The position numbers and the translations under genes were made by a program. A DNA stretch of 64,000 nt from Chryseobacterium viscerum. Lineage in GTDB: Bacteria; Bacteroidota; Bacteroidia; Flavobacteriales; Weeksellaceae. The notes beneath the pieces were generated by a model that worked only from the letters and a program-made list of their open reading frames with translations, searched no databases and had not been told where the DNA came from. Shown in pieces: positions 16,595-26,837 of this stretch. Positions within the stretch are counted from its first letter, which is position 1. Every line of letters starts with the position of its first letter. The DNA lies in the NCBI RefSeq assembly GCF_002899945.2, contig NZ_PPEG02000004.1:1-64000 (forward strand), read 5' to 3'.

Positions 16595-18985
16595 TTATGA
16601 TTTCTTACCTGAAGCTTGCATCGGATTTACTTTGCCGTTAGCCCCGCCTCTTACAGAACCTGCTTCCTGTTTTTGTTTAAAAAGCTGGAATTTTGAAGTT
16701 TCCGTACCGGATCCGGCACTGCTCCAAAAATTATTTGTAGTATCAATATCAGCAGTCTCTCTCATTGGATCAAGCTGAATTGATTTCAGTTTCTTATCAA
16801 AATAATACGTCTTGGAAACCTTTTGCTCATTCAGTCTCCAGATCTGAGCTGCGGATTTGTCATATAATTTTGAACCATCTTCAAAAGTGAACTCAAGGAT
16901 AATAGGCATTACTAATCCGCCTTTGTTCACAAAGTCAATTTGGTATGCTGTAATATTTTTAAATTGATTTTTATCCTTAGCATCCAGAGGAAGACCAGCT
17001 TCTGTTTTAATAGCATATTCCTTATTATTGTCAACCTTTTCCTGCCCTCTGTCATATCTGTAATAGAAATCCTGGGCATCTTTGTCTCCGTCCACATAGA
17101 ATTTGATATTCTTGTCTTCTCTGTTTCTGATCTTCGAAAGGTCTTCAAAACTGTTTACCAAAGGTTTTTCAACCTGATATTTTACTTCAGCAGCAGCTTT
17201 TGGATCGGTTTCCAGATTAGGAACTGCTACCGTTACTTTATCAATGGCAATATCTACAGGATCTGTACCATAGAACCAGCCTCTCCAGAACCAGTCAAGA
17301 TCTTCACCGCTGGCATCTTCCATCGTACGGAATAGATCGGCAGGTTCAGGATGTTTAAAAGCCCATCTTTTGGCATATGTTTTAAATGCTTTGTCAAAAA
17401 GTTCCCTTCCCATGATCGTTTCACGAAGAATATTCAACCCTGTAGCAGGTTTTGAATAGGCATTCGGTCCATATTGAACAATATTTTCAGAGTTGCTCAT
17501 GATAGGCTCCAGCTGGTCTTTCGGAAGTTTCATATAATCTACGATCGTCCATGCCGGTCCTCTTTTCGAAGGAAATTTATTATCCCATTTTTCTTCCGTA
17601 AGGTACTCGGTAAAAGTATTCAGACCTTCATCCATCCAGGCCCATTGTCTTTCATCAGAATTGATGATCATTGGGAAGAAGTTGTGTCCCACTTCATGAA
17701 TAATCACGCCGAGCATTCCATTTTTGGTTCCTTCAGAATACGTTCCGTCTTTTTCAGTTCTTCCGAAATTGAAGCAGATCATTGGATATTCCATTCCATT
17801 GGCAGCCTCTACAGACTGAGCTACCGGATAGGGGTAAGGAATTGTAAATTCTGAATAGGTTTTAACGGTATGGGCCACTGCTTTTGTGGAAAACTTTCTG
17901 TAAAGACCATAAGACTCTTTTGGATAGAAGCTCATTGCCATTACTTTATTATTGTTTTCAGGAATCGTTACACGCATTCCGTCCCAGACAAATTTTCTGG
18001 AAGAAGTCCATGCAAAGTCTCTGACATCCTTCGCCTCAAAAACCCAGGTTTTTCTTTGCTTTGAATGATTTTTTTCTGCTTTCTTGGCCTCATCCAATGT
18101 TACAATTTCGATGGGCTCAGATGCGTTCTCAGCTTTTCTATATCTTGATAATTGATCAGATGTTAATACCTGATCATAATTTTTACATTCACCGGTTCCG
18201 CCTACAATATGATCGGATGGTACATTCATGGTCACCTTAAAATCTCCAAATACTAAGGCAAATTCACCTCTTCCGGTAAACTGATGGTTCTGCCATCCCT
18301 GAAAGTCGCTGTATACACACATTCTTGGATACCATTGTGCCATAGTATACAAATCGTTGCCATCTTCCGGGAAGTTTTCATATCCTCCACGGCCTCCCAT
18401 TTTCATCCTGTTGGAGATATTGTAGTTCCAGTCTACTTTGAAAACAAACTTTTCTCCCTTTTTCAGAACTTTAGGAAGATCAATACGCATCATGGTCTTG
18501 TTGACTGTATATTTCAGAGGATTACCAGAAGCATCTGTTACTTTTTCAAGACTCACTCCATAGCCATTATCTTTTACTGGTAGCTCAGAAACTTTGAGCT
18601 GCTGATCAGTCGTTGAAGGGCGCAGAACAGATGAGTTATCATATCCTGCATTTCTGATACTTGAATGCTCATTCTCATCAAGCTGCAACCAGATATAATC
18701 CAGGTCATCAGGAGAATTGTTGTAATAGGTAACGGTTTCTGAACCTTTCAAATTTCTTTTATCCTCATCCAGATAAGCGGAAATGTTGTAATCAGCCCTG
18801 TTTTGCCAGTATCCGTGTCCGGGAGCTCCGGAAGCTGTTCTGTAAATGTTGGGTGTTGGAAGAATAGTTCCCAGCTGCTCAAACTTATTGCCGTGGTTGC
18901 TGCCTGGGTTATTCTGAATATTTTGTGCGGTGAAACCTGTATATGCAAATACAGAAAGTGAAAGTATAACAACTTTTAGTTTCAT
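16595..18985 (-). CDS. M1-family metallopeptidase (secreted aminopeptidase-like)
   Basis: 796 residues with a signal peptide (MKLKVVILSLSVFAYTGFTAQ). The zinc site is HEVGHNFFP followed downstream by WMDEGLNTFTEY (HExxH-x18-E), and the substrate-side region NGMEYPMICF replaces the usual GAMEN. That is typical of Bacteroidota M1 proteins annotated as putative aminopeptidases. The N-terminal ~300 residues are strand-rich, as in the family. The C-terminus, beginning around YYFDKKLKSIQLDP, has no T9SS tail, so it is periplasmic or outer-membrane associated. It is followed on the same strand by HupE with a 68-bp space on its upstream side. Confidence 0.93.
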   Translation of the reverse strand: MKLKVVILSLSVFAYTGFTAQNIQNNPGSNHGNKFEQLGTILPTPNIYRTASGAPGHGYWQNRADYNISAYLDEDKRNLKGSETVTYYNNSPDDLDYIWLQLDENEHSSIRNAGYDNSSVLRPSTTDQQLKVSELPVKDNGYGVSLEKVTDASGNPLKYTVNKTMMRIDLPKVLKKGEKFVFKVDWNYNISNRMKMGGRGGYENFPEDGNDLYTMAQWYPRMCVYSDFQGWQNHQFTGRGEFALVFGDFKVTMNVPSDHIVGGTGECKNYDQVLTSDQLSRYRKAENASEPIEIVTLDEAKKAEKNHSKQRKTWVFEAKDVRDFAWTSSRKFVWDGMRVTIPENNNKVMAMSFYPKESYGLYRKFSTKAVAHTVKTYSEFTIPYPYPVAQSVEAANGMEYPMICFNFGRTEKDGTYSEGTKNGMLGVIIHEVGHNFFPMIINSDERQWAWMDEGLNTFTEYLTEEKWDNKFPSKRGPAWTIVDYMKLPKDQLEPIMSNSENIVQYGPNAYSKPATGLNILRETIMGRELFDKAFKTYAKRWAFKHPEPADLFRTMEDASGEDLDWFWRGWFYGTDPVDIAIDKVTVAVPNLETDPKAAAEVKYQVEKPLVNSFEDLSKIRNREDKNIKFYVDGDKDAQDFYYRYDRGQEKVDNNKEYAIKTEAGLPLDAKDKNQFKNITAYQIDFVNKGGLVMPIILEFTFEDGSKLYDKSAAQIWRLNEQKVSKTYYFDKKLKSIQLDPMRETADIDTTNNFWSSAGSGTETSKFQLFKQKQEAGSVRGGANGKVNPMQASGKKS

Positions 18986-19052
18986 AACCGAAATGATTTA
19001 TTAATGATCAAAGATAATAATAAGCTGCTGAAATAATGAAAATATTTAACTT

Positions 19053-19631
19053 TTAAAAAGGAATTCTTTCCAAAGTCATTTTTAAGGATAAAGCAAATAC
19101 TCCGGAAGATACAAACAGAATCCAGTCTTTTTTATTGACCTTAAAAACGTTCAGCAGAATAAATAAAGTGACGAGAATACCAAAAACAATTACAATCTGT
19201 CCTAGTTCCAGTCCGATATTGAACCCAAGAAGAGGGAGAGCAATGCTCTGGCTTTTCGCAATCATTACTCTGGCTGTGTTGGCGAATCCCATTCCATGAA
19301 CAAGACCAAAAATCAATGCCAGATAGTAATTGGCGCGCATCAAGGTCTGCTTCTGGTTCTTCATGATAATATTATCCAAAGAAGTTACAACGATAGTCAA
19401 AGGAATTAAAAACTCAACCCAATCTGAAGGAACTCTGAAAACATCCAGTATACTTAAGGCTAGTGTAATGGAATGCCCTATTGTAAATGCGGTGACAAGA
19501 ATCAGTATTTTCTTCCAGTCATTGTATGAATACACGGCAATCAAAGCCAGAACAAACAGCTGATGATCTAAGGCATCCAGAGAGATAATATGTTCCCATC
19601 CAAGGTTTAAATAAAAAAGAAAATCCTGCAT
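19053..19631 (-). CDS. HupE/UreJ-family membrane protein
   Basis: 192 residues with about five to six membrane helices. The motifs of HupE/UreJ2 proteins are visible: GWEHIISLDALDHQLFVLAL with a buried His pair, FTIGHSITLALS, and LVHGMGFANTARV. These histidines are thought to bind metal (nickel) in the family. The protein sits in a group with an M1 peptidase and a DUF6702 protein, a neighbourhood I recognise from other Flavobacteriia, suggesting a shared metal-related or envelope role. That role is inference, as is nickel or cobalt as the substrate. Confidence 0.87.
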   Translation of the reverse strand: MQDFLFYLNLGWEHIISLDALDHQLFVLALIAVYSYNDWKKILILVTAFTIGHSITLALSILDVFRVPSDWVEFLIPLTIVVTSLDNIIMKNQKQTLMRANYYLALIFGLVHGMGFANTARVMIAKSQSIALPLLGFNIGLELGQIVIVFGILVTLFILLNVFKVNKKDWILFVSSGVFALSLKMTLERIPF

Positions 19632-19777
19632 TATAATGATAAATTGTTGGGTTTTGAATATTTTACATAAACAAGCTTTATTTTACGGATTTTATCGCGT
19701 TATTATGTTAAATAACTATCGATATAGTGAGTTATTTTCATATCAGATAAAAATTGTATAATTGCATTGATAAAAAA

Positions 19778-22700
19778 ATGAAAATGGATATTAAAAAATT
19801 ATTTTTTACAAAAGTAAACATTTCACCCGGAGGAGCGAAGCTTCTAAGAAATGCGACAGCTGCCTTTTTAGGATTATACTCCTATGCTTTTTATGGGCAG
19901 GTACAGAAATTGGATTCCCGATTTGATATTTTATTAAAAAATAAAGAGAATATCGCTCAGGGAAAGGGTATTAAAGAATTGGAACGCCCAGATATGAAAC
20001 TTGACCAGCATTTGGTAGTGACTTCTAAGGGAGCACAAACGATGTATTCATGTATTATTTATACGAAAGAACCTGAAAAACTGAAAGCTGATGGATTTCT
20101 TGTTCAGAGCCAGTTACCTACTTTTTCTACAGCTTTAGCTTCTATTGAAGATCTTGAAAGACTGACGAAACTTCCCTATGTAACCTCTGTAATGGGGCCT
20201 GCATTTGATGAACTTCATAACGATACGAGCAGAGCTCAGTCCGGAGCAAGCCTTTTGCAAGATGGAGTTTTTAATAATACAGCTTATAACGGGACCGGAA
20301 TTCTGGTGGGAATTTTTGACAGCGGAATAGACTGGAAACATCCTGACTTCAGAAAAGCTGATGACCAGACAAAAAGTAGAATTGTTTCCATCTGGGATCA
20401 GACATTGACTGCACAATTTGGAGAAAACACTCCTACAGGATTTTCAACTGGTGTAGAATATACAAGAGCAGACATTGAAGATGAACTGGATGGAACACCA
20501 ACAGGTTTCGTTCGTGAAAATGATACCAATGGACATGGAACTCACGTTTCAGGTACGGCTGCTGGAAACGGGTCTGCTTTCACCGATAAAAGACATAAAG
20601 GATTCTCATCTGATGCAGATATTGTTTTTGTAAAAGGTGGAAACGGATCTTTTCCTACAACGAATACTATTAATGCTTTAACTTATTTCAAAAATGTAGC
20701 CACAGCTCTTAATAAACCTATCGTTGTCAATATGAGTATTGGCGGACAGGGAACTGCCCACGACGGAACTTCAAGCCATGAAGTGGCCGTTAACAATTTT
20801 ACCACTTCAGGAGCAGGAAGAGTAGTCGTTATTTCTGCAGGTAATGATTATGGAGCCAATCTTCACAGAAAAGTTGATATTGAAGCTAATGGTTCACAGA
20901 CCTATAATTTTACAGTAGCTAGCAACACCTCTGTAGCATCGGTATTTTCATTCATTATGTATGCCAATGATAATAGTCCTGTTACAGCAAAGCTAACTAC
21001 TCCCGATGGACAGGTATATACCCAAAATATAAGTACAACTACCGCTCACAGTATATTGGGGGGAGGTCTTACAGCGACGATGTATAATTATTGGGGAAAT
21101 GATAACAACAAACGATATATTCAGCTGATAGTAGCCAGAACTTCAGGAACTACGAATGTTCAGGGAAATTATACATTAGAAATTACCAACAACGGTACAC
21201 AGCAGATCACAACCCATGGCTGGCTGTATAGCCAGGGAGTAGCAACCACTTTACAAAATGGCGATAATGAATATATCGTAGGATCTCCAGGGAATGCCTC
21301 TAATGCTATTACAGTAGCTTCTTATATGGGAAGACCAAGTTGGTATAGTACGGCTGCTTATTCTACCACAACTCCGCAGGAGTCTATCTCTTCATTCAGT
21401 TCACAGGGGCCAAGAGTAGATGGGGTTCAAAAACCTGAAATTGCAGGTTCCGGTCAGAATGTTATTTCATCAAGATCCAGTAATTCTGCTCCGGCAGCCA
21501 CAGATATTATTGCAGGAACTACTTATTATGTGAAAAACCAGGGGACAAGTATGTCATCGCCGGGAGTCGCGGGAGCGGTAGGATTATTGCTTCAGGCGAA
21601 TCCTACATTAACGGCAGCACAGGTGAAAGCACGTCTTACGGCTAATGCAAGAATGGACGGTGCAACGGGTACGGTTCCAAACATGAGATGGGGATATGGT
21701 AAATTGGATATTTATAAAGCAGTTACTGATGAATTGGGTTGTGTAAAATCCAATTTTGAGACTGTTAGTTATGATGAACCTTACATTGTTGCCAGTACGG
21801 AAGCTAATTATTACTTTGATAATATAGCCCTTGCGGTAAGATATACACCAACATTGACAGGGAAACTGGGAGGTTTCTCATTTATGACAGGGTCTACAAT
21901 CCCTGCAGATATTCCGGTAGATATTCAAATCAGAAAAGTGAATGCCAGCGGAAATCCTGGTGATATTATTGCCACTAAAACCATTACTTCATGGCTTAAT
22001 AATACACAGAGATATAGCTGGAACTACGTGAATCTTTCCGATCTGAACGTACAAATGGTAACCGGAAAAGAATTTTATATCGTCGTAAATGGCTTAGGAG
22101 GAAGAATTGCTATGAAAGCTGAAAACGCAGTGGTGAACAACAGATCTAAGACTTCCACGGATGGTACTTCATGGACTTCAAGAACTTTTGATCTTAAAAT
22201 GAGAGCTGTAGTCTATGAGAATGTTGCTGAAGTGAAAAACTTAGCCAATTCCAATCAAACTAAAACAAGCGCTGCAGCCAATGGATACAACTATTTTACC
22301 AATAACTGTCAGCTGATCTCAAGAGTTGAAAAAGAAACAGCGAGTACAGTAACCGGAAATGTAACTTCAAAAGTATGGGTGGACAATGCACAGCCCAACT
22401 ATGTAGCAAGAAGATATGAAATCAATTCGGACGCAAATACTACCACTGCAACCGGAAAAGTAACTTTATACTTCAAACAGGCTGATTTCGATGCTTATAA
22501 TCTTACAAGTGGAGTGAAATTACCTACTTCACCTACTGATGTTGCCAATAAAGCTAATCTTCTTATTGAAAAATATACAGGAACAAGTACTACAGGTACC
22601 ACCGCTTCTTTTGGAGGAACAGCAACCATTATTACTCCTGACATTGCTGATATTATCTGGAATGATACCTACCAATACTGGGAAGTGAGCTTCCAGACAA

Positions 22701-22999
22701 CAGGTTTTGGCGGATATTTTGTTAAAACAGGGACAACGCTGGGCACGGCAGATGTTAAGATCAATTCAGAAGTGAATATCACTCCGAATCCGGCGAAAGA
22801 TTTTGTAAATGTTGTATTAGGAAGACACTCTAAAGCAGCAGTAACTATTTATGATGTTTCAGGAAAATTGATTAAAACTGTAAATGTGAATACAAATTCA
22901 GGGAAAATTGATATTTCTGAACTGGTAAGAGGAACCTATCTGTTTACGATTGCACTGGAGGATAATACAAAAATTACGAAAAAAGTAATTAAACAATAG
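19778..22999 (+). CDS. S8 subtilisin-like protease exported by T9SS
   Basis: About 1073 residues from the ATG near 19778; the longer frame starts with TTG. The catalytic triad is visible: Asp in GIFDSGIDWKHPDF, His in NGHGTHVSGTAAG, Ser in GTSMSSPGVAGAVGLL. The oxyanion Asn lies in VVISAGNDYG. An N-terminal segment before the domain, and the LTTQ-type beta region after it, flank the ~450-residue peptidase. The end is a type A T9SS sorting domain, with ITPNPAKDFVNVVL, YDVSGKLIKTVN and DISELVRGTYLFTI ending in KKVIKQ. It is therefore a large extracellular protease, probably nutritional. A terminator follows. Confidence 0.93.
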   Translation: MKMDIKKLFFTKVNISPGGAKLLRNATAAFLGLYSYAFYGQVQKLDSRFDILLKNKENIAQGKGIKELERPDMKLDQHLVVTSKGAQTMYSCIIYTKEPEKLKADGFLVQSQLPTFSTALASIEDLERLTKLPYVTSVMGPAFDELHNDTSRAQSGASLLQDGVFNNTAYNGTGILVGIFDSGIDWKHPDFRKADDQTKSRIVSIWDQTLTAQFGENTPTGFSTGVEYTRADIEDELDGTPTGFVRENDTNGHGTHVSGTAAGNGSAFTDKRHKGFSSDADIVFVKGGNGSFPTTNTINALTYFKNVATALNKPIVVNMSIGGQGTAHDGTSSHEVAVNNFTTSGAGRVVVISAGNDYGANLHRKVDIEANGSQTYNFTVASNTSVASVFSFIMYANDNSPVTAKLTTPDGQVYTQNISTTTAHSILGGGLTATMYNYWGNDNNKRYIQLIVARTSGTTNVQGNYTLEITNNGTQQITTHGWLYSQGVATTLQNGDNEYIVGSPGNASNAITVASYMGRPSWYSTAAYSTTTPQESISSFSSQGPRVDGVQKPEIAGSGQNVISSRSSNSAPAATDIIAGTTYYVKNQGTSMSSPGVAGAVGLLLQANPTLTAAQVKARLTANARMDGATGTVPNMRWGYGKLDIYKAVTDELGCVKSNFETVSYDEPYIVASTEANYYFDNIALAVRYTPTLTGKLGGFSFMTGSTIPADIPVDIQIRKVNASGNPGDIIATKTITSWLNNTQRYSWNYVNLSDLNVQMVTGKEFYIVVNGLGGRIAMKAENAVVNNRSKTSTDGTSWTSRTFDLKMRAVVYENVAEVKNLANSNQTKTSAAANGYNYFTNNCQLISRVEKETASTVTGNVTSKVWVDNAQPNYVARRYEINSDANTTTATGKVTLYFKQADFDAYNLTSGVKLPTSPTDVANKANLLIEKYTGTSTTGTTASFGGTATIITPDIADIIWNDTYQYWEVSFQTTGFGGYFVKTGTTLGTADVKINSEVNITPNPAKDFVNVVLGRHSKAAVTIYDVSGKLIKTVNVNTNSGKIDISELVRGTYLFTIALEDNTKITKKVIKQ

Positions 23000-23024
23000 A
23001 TCCTTATCAATCAAATAAGAATAT

Positions 23025-23058
23025 AAAAGCAACAGTTTCTATAACTGTTGCTTTTTTT
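23025..23058 (+). terminator. Terminator of the subtilase gene
   Basis: AAAAGCAACAGTT and AACTGTTGCTTTT form a 13-bp stem with a five-base loop, followed by a T-run. It separates the protease gene from the DUF6702 gene. Confidence 0.9.
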
Positions 23059-23081
23059 ATATTTGCTGTAAAATAAAATTC

Positions 23082-23597
23082 ATGTCGGGTAAATTTTTTT
23101 GGAGTTTTCTTTTATTATTAACAATCGTATTTCAGAGTTTTACAGAAGGTGAAGCTTTTCACCCCTATCATGTAGGTTCTGTAGAAATTAATTATAATGC
23201 AAAATCCAGAACATTTGAAGTGACAGGAAGATTCTTCCTTGATGACATGGAAAATGGTTTAGGAAAAAAATATGGAGGAGCTTTTCATTTTAATGATGAA
23301 AAATACAAAGCAAAATTGAATGAAGCCTTACAAAAATATTGCGCAGAATATTTCAAATTAAAGACAGATAATAAATTCCTGAAAGTAAACTATATCGGCT
23401 ATGAAGAAGACCAGGAATCTGTGAATGTCTTTCTTGAATCTGAAGTAACCAGCAGTCCTAAAAAAGTAGAAACCGCAGTAAGCTTTCTCTATAACCTTTT
23501 TGATGATCAGATCAATATCGTTCATATCATTGTGAACGGACAAAGAAGCAGTGAAAAACTTACCTATCCCAACCGTTATCTTTATAAGCAGTTTTAA
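23082..23597 (+). CDS. DUF6702-family periplasmic protein
   Basis: 171 residues with an N-terminal signal sequence, then the HPYHVGSVEINYN strand that marks DUF6702 (HPxYVSxxEIxYN), a long FEVTGRFFLDDMENGLGKKYG segment, and a C-terminal LFDDQINIVHIIVNGQR strand pair. These proteins are predicted periplasmic, of unknown function, and are found near HupE and M1 peptidases in Flavobacteriia, as here. The gene lies 83 bp after the protease stop with a terminator between, so it has its own promoter. The start follows the terminator's T-run closely. Confidence 0.82.
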   Translation: MSGKFFWSFLLLLTIVFQSFTEGEAFHPYHVGSVEINYNAKSRTFEVTGRFFLDDMENGLGKKYGGAFHFNDEKYKAKLNEALQKYCAEYFKLKTDNKFLKVNYIGYEEDQESVNVFLESEVTSSPKKVETAVSFLYNLFDDQINIVHIIVNGQRSSEKLTYPNRYLYKQF

Positions 23598-23843
23598 AAA
23601 TATGATGGATTAGCTATAGAAGTTGGGCAGCTCTACAATTCTGTTTGGATTATTTTAATTTTATGCAAAGGTTTAACATATTGTATGTTGTTTTTAAGGG
23701 AGCAAAAGGTAGAATCAATGAAGTTGATTCCTTCTAAGCGAACGAATATTCATACAGCTTAGTCAGCGATTTTATCGCTTCCTTAGCTCACTTGTAATGA
23801 GTTGTTTTAATATCAACTTTACGTTTTAAATAATTCTAAAATA

Positions 23844-24437
23844 TTAATTTTCCAGCTGGAGCAGCGTATTGATCCCTTTCGCATGGGCGAGCAGATCAGG
23901 AAAAAAATCTTCATAACATTGCTGAAGATGATCTTTATTCTTTAAAAAAGCTTCAAAAACAGGAATATCTTTATCCAGATATTTTGCTTTATTCAGTACA
24001 TTCTGAATACTGAATTTAATTCCCCAATCTTCACTGTAATTATAAAGCCAGTCGTCATGCTCCATTTTGACAAGCATTTTTTTGAAATTTTCAGGCAGCC
24101 ATTGCTCATGGGCATTCAAAGCTCTGTAAACCTTAAGAGAATGGGCTTTCCACTCCGGCAGGGAATTCAGTGAAAGATCTCTGGCTACAAAGTGATCCAT
24201 GGAAACATCTACAAATGCACCTGCATACAATCTTACCAAAGGCGCAAAAACCTTTTTAGCTTCATGAATGGCAGGGTGGGAGTCTGTAAACGTATCAATA
24301 GCCCTGTGAAGGGTAATCCCGTCCTGAATATCTTTCGGGAAAGAAAAACGATCTCTATTGCGGATAAAATCTTCTAGAAATTGCCCCACGATCTGTCCGT
24401 CGGTAAAAGATAGAAAAGAATGAGCCAGGTAATTCAT
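23844..24437 (-). CDS. Acyl carrier protein phosphodiesterase-like protein (AcpH family)
   Basis: 197 residues, cytoplasmic. The N-terminus MNYLAHSFLSFTDGQIVGQFLEDF with DGITLHRAIDTFTDSHPA downstream is the HD-like ACP phosphodiesterase signature (NYLAH and LHRxID-x-F-T-D-x-H). AcpH removes the 4'-phosphopantetheine group from acyl carrier protein. The length matches the family (about 190-200). It ends near FPDLLAHAKG. The gene is single and separated by 98 bp from radA upstream. The activity in this organism is inferred from homology. Confidence 0.87.
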   Translation of the reverse strand: MNYLAHSFLSFTDGQIVGQFLEDFIRNRDRFSFPKDIQDGITLHRAIDTFTDSHPAIHEAKKVFAPLVRLYAGAFVDVSMDHFVARDLSLNSLPEWKAHSLKVYRALNAHEQWLPENFKKMLVKMEHDDWLYNYSEDWGIKFSIQNVLNKAKYLDKDIPVFEAFLKNKDHLQQCYEDFFPDLLAHAKGINTLLQLEN

Positions 24438-24535
24438 AACTTAAAGGTATGAATTAAATGTGGATCGTAGATATAATAATGAATGGTGAACGATGAATTC
24501 ACTTCGAACTCCCTCATTGACCATTCACAATAATT

Positions 24536-25885
24536 CTAGAAAAGTCTCTCATGAAAATCTTCAATCTTACTCACTTCTTCGATCTTAATTCCAAATTTTC
24601 TTTTCGGAATTTTATTAAGATTGGAAACGAATATCTTTTCATACCCTAGTTTTTCAGCCTCAGTAATTCTTTGTTCCACCTGCGCTATAGGACGTATTTC
24701 TCCACTTAATCCGATTTCTCCTGCGAAACAGTAGTGTTCTGAGATCGCAATATCTTCATTGGATGAAAGAACAGACGCAATAACAGCCAGATCCAGTGCC
24801 GGGTCGTCTGTTTTTATTCCTCCGGTAATATTCAGGAAAACGTCTTTCGCTCCAAGTTGGAAACCTGCTCTTTTTTCCAGAACAGCCAAAAGCATATTCA
24901 GCCTTTTAGAATCAAAACCTGTGCAGCTTCTCTGAGGAGTACCATACACTGCTGTACTTACCAATGCCTGAATTTCAAGAAGCATAGGACGGTTTCCCTC
25001 CAGTGTTACAGCAACTGAATTTCCAGACAGTTCCTCAAATTTTTTGGTGATCAGAATTTCAGAAGGATTTTTAATCTCTTTTAATCCTTGTGAGACCATC
25101 TCGTAAATTCCAATTTCGGAAGTCGATCCAAAACGGTTTTTATTGGCTCTTAACAATCTGAAAAGATGATTTCTGTCCCCGTCGAAGTTCAGAACAACAT
25201 CTACCATATGTTCCAGCACCTTTGGTCCGGCAATCTGGCCATCCTTGGTAATGTGTCCTACAAGGAATACCGGAGTATTGTTTTCTTTAGCATATTTGAT
25301 GATCTCATTGGAACATTCCCTGATCTGGGAAACCGTTCCTGGAGAGCTTTCTATCAACTGAGACTGCAGAGTCTGAATAGAATCGATGATCATGAAATCC
25401 GGTTCCAGCTTCTTAGCCTCATGAAGGATTTTTTCCAATGACGTTTCCGTGTAAAGAAAACAGTTCGGATTTTGAATGTCGGTAAGCCTGTCTGCTCTCA
25501 TTTTGATCTGAGAAGCACTTTCTTCCCCCGAAACATAGAAGACTTTTTTCTTCATTTTCAAGGCCAGCTGAAGAAGAAGAGTAGACTTTCCAATTCCGGG
25601 CTCACCACCAATCAACGTGACAGAACCTAAAACAATCCCGCCTCCCAAGACACGGTTTAGCTCCTCAGAAGGAGTTTTGATTCTCGGTTCTTCGCTGGTT
25701 TCCACTTCAACAATATTGATAACATGTTGCTTGGTTTTTGAGAAAGGAGGAGTTTTATGAGAAGGTTTTTCAACCACTTCTTCTACTAAGGTATTCCATT
25801 CTCCGCAGCTTTTGCATTGTCCCAGCCATTGAGGATATTGAGTTCCGCAGTTTTGACAGAAATATGCTGTTTTCAGTTTTGCCAT
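24536..25885 (-). CDS. radA: DNA repair protein RadA
   Basis: 449 residues, the usual length. The N-terminal zinc finger is CQNCGTQYPQWLGQCKSC; the RecA-like ATPase follows with Walker A GGEPGIGKST, Walker B MIIDSIQTL and the RadA-specific KNRFG motif. A C-terminal Lon-like domain starts around TGGIKTDDPALDLAV. RadA drives branch migration of recombination intermediates as a hexameric helicase. It is transcribed separately from the AcpH-like gene downstream, with a 98-bp gap that has no clear terminator. Confidence 0.98.
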   Translation of the reverse strand: MAKLKTAYFCQNCGTQYPQWLGQCKSCGEWNTLVEEVVEKPSHKTPPFSKTKQHVINIVEVETSEEPRIKTPSEELNRVLGGGIVLGSVTLIGGEPGIGKSTLLLQLALKMKKKVFYVSGEESASQIKMRADRLTDIQNPNCFLYTETSLEKILHEAKKLEPDFMIIDSIQTLQSQLIESSPGTVSQIRECSNEIIKYAKENNTPVFLVGHITKDGQIAGPKVLEHMVDVVLNFDGDRNHLFRLLRANKNRFGSTSEIGIYEMVSQGLKEIKNPSEILITKKFEELSGNSVAVTLEGNRPMLLEIQALVSTAVYGTPQRSCTGFDSKRLNMLLAVLEKRAGFQLGAKDVFLNITGGIKTDDPALDLAVIASVLSSNEDIAISEHYCFAGEIGLSGEIRPIAQVEQRITEAEKLGYEKIFVSNLNKIPKRKFGIKIEEVSKIEDFHERLF

Positions 25886-26022
25886 ACTGCGAAGTTATAA
25901 AAAAGCATTTTTTTTACAGAATCTAAATGGATTTAATATTAAAAACTAATACCACTATAGTAGAAATATCTTTCATATCTTAGCTTCATTCAATTAAAAT
26001 AGTAATGTAAAATATAATTACA

Positions 26023-26592
26023 ATGAAAAAAGTATTTTTATCTTTCGCATTTGTGCTCTTAAGTATTGTTGCATTGGCACAAGGTACATGGGAAGCAGAC
26101 GCCATGCATTCTTCCATCAACTTTAATATTAAGCATATGGGAATTAGCTTTGTACAGGGGAGGTTCGATAAATTTGACGGAAGAGTGGTCAATAGCGGAG
26201 CTAATCTTGATAATGCAGATGTAAACTTTGCGGTAAGTGTTCGTAGCATAAATACCGGATTGGATATGAGAGACAGACATCTTGTAAGTGAAGAATTTTT
26301 CGATGCTGCCAAATTTCCTGCGATTGAATTTAAAAGTTCTTCTATCACAAAAGATAAGAACAATAACTATATCCTAAAAGGAAAGCTTACGATGAGAGGG
26401 GTAGAAAAAGAAATCAGTGTTCCTGTGACATTTGGTGGGATTACAAAAAATAAAGACGGAAAAGAAATAATGGGGATTCAGACAAAATTTACAGTGAACC
26501 GTCTGGATTATGGAATCAAATATGATCCGTCTGGAGCAGGTATTGCGAAGGATGTTGAAGTAACTGCTTATTTTGAACTGGTTAAGCAGTAA
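26023..26592 (+). CDS. YceI-family periplasmic lipid-binding protein
   Basis: 189 residues with a Sec signal peptide (ending ALAQ). The lipocalin-like YceI fold is visible from GTWEADAMHSSINFNIKHMG, the family N-terminal pattern, through FPAIEFKSSSITK, LKGKLTMRGVEKEISVPVTF and VNRLDYGIKYD to the final ELVKQ. YceI proteins bind polyisoprenoid or other amphiphiles in a beta-barrel; some are stress-induced. It is single and ends in a strong terminator. The upstream 137 bp hold no recognisable gene. Confidence 0.93.
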   Translation: MKKVFLSFAFVLLSIVALAQGTWEADAMHSSINFNIKHMGISFVQGRFDKFDGRVVNSGANLDNADVNFAVSVRSINTGLDMRDRHLVSEEFFDAAKFPAIEFKSSSITKDKNNNYILKGKLTMRGVEKEISVPVTFGGITKNKDGKEIMGIQTKFTVNRLDYGIKYDPSGAGIAKDVEVTAYFELVKQ

Positions 26593-26613
26593 TATTTAAA
26601 ATATAACTCACAA

Positions 26614-26646
26614 AAAAGGTTTTCCATTTGATTGGAAAACCTTTTT
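26614..26646 (+). terminator. Terminator of the yceI-like gene
   Basis: AAAAGGTTTTCCA pairs with TGGAAAACCTTTT across a six-base loop, ending in T residues. Confidence 0.88.
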
Positions 26647-26657
26647 ATATGGAAATT

Positions 26658-26837
26658 GTTTAAACCTTACAAAAACACAAAAGCTTTCATTTTAAAACAC
26701 TTTAGTCCACTTAAGTAAGTTTAAAATGAGACCGCAGAAAAGTTCACATAAGGTGAAAATCAAAGATTTTCATAAAACTTAGGTGTACTTATTATGTCTA
26801 ACGCCTAGCTCTAAAAAAACTTAAGTGTTTAAACCTT
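26658..26837. repeat. Intergenic element with inverted and direct short repeats
   Basis: The 340-bp gap 26593-26932 has no credible gene. It holds the yceI-like terminator and then a patterned segment: GTTTAAACCTT occurs at 26658-26668 and again at 26827-26837, and CACTTAAG (26708-26715) is inverted as CTTAAGTG (26820-26827). Phrases such as ACCTTTTGTGACTATTGTGG suggest a family of intergenic repeats that I associate with this genus, but copies elsewhere cannot be seen from here. It may be a small non-autonomous element or a structured UTR. Confidence 0.5.

Noticed and set aside
24438..24535. GAATGGT and ACCATTC phrases after radA as a terminator
   Set aside because: The pairing is short and interrupted, and no T-run follows on the minus strand; it looks like an intergenic repeat remnant.
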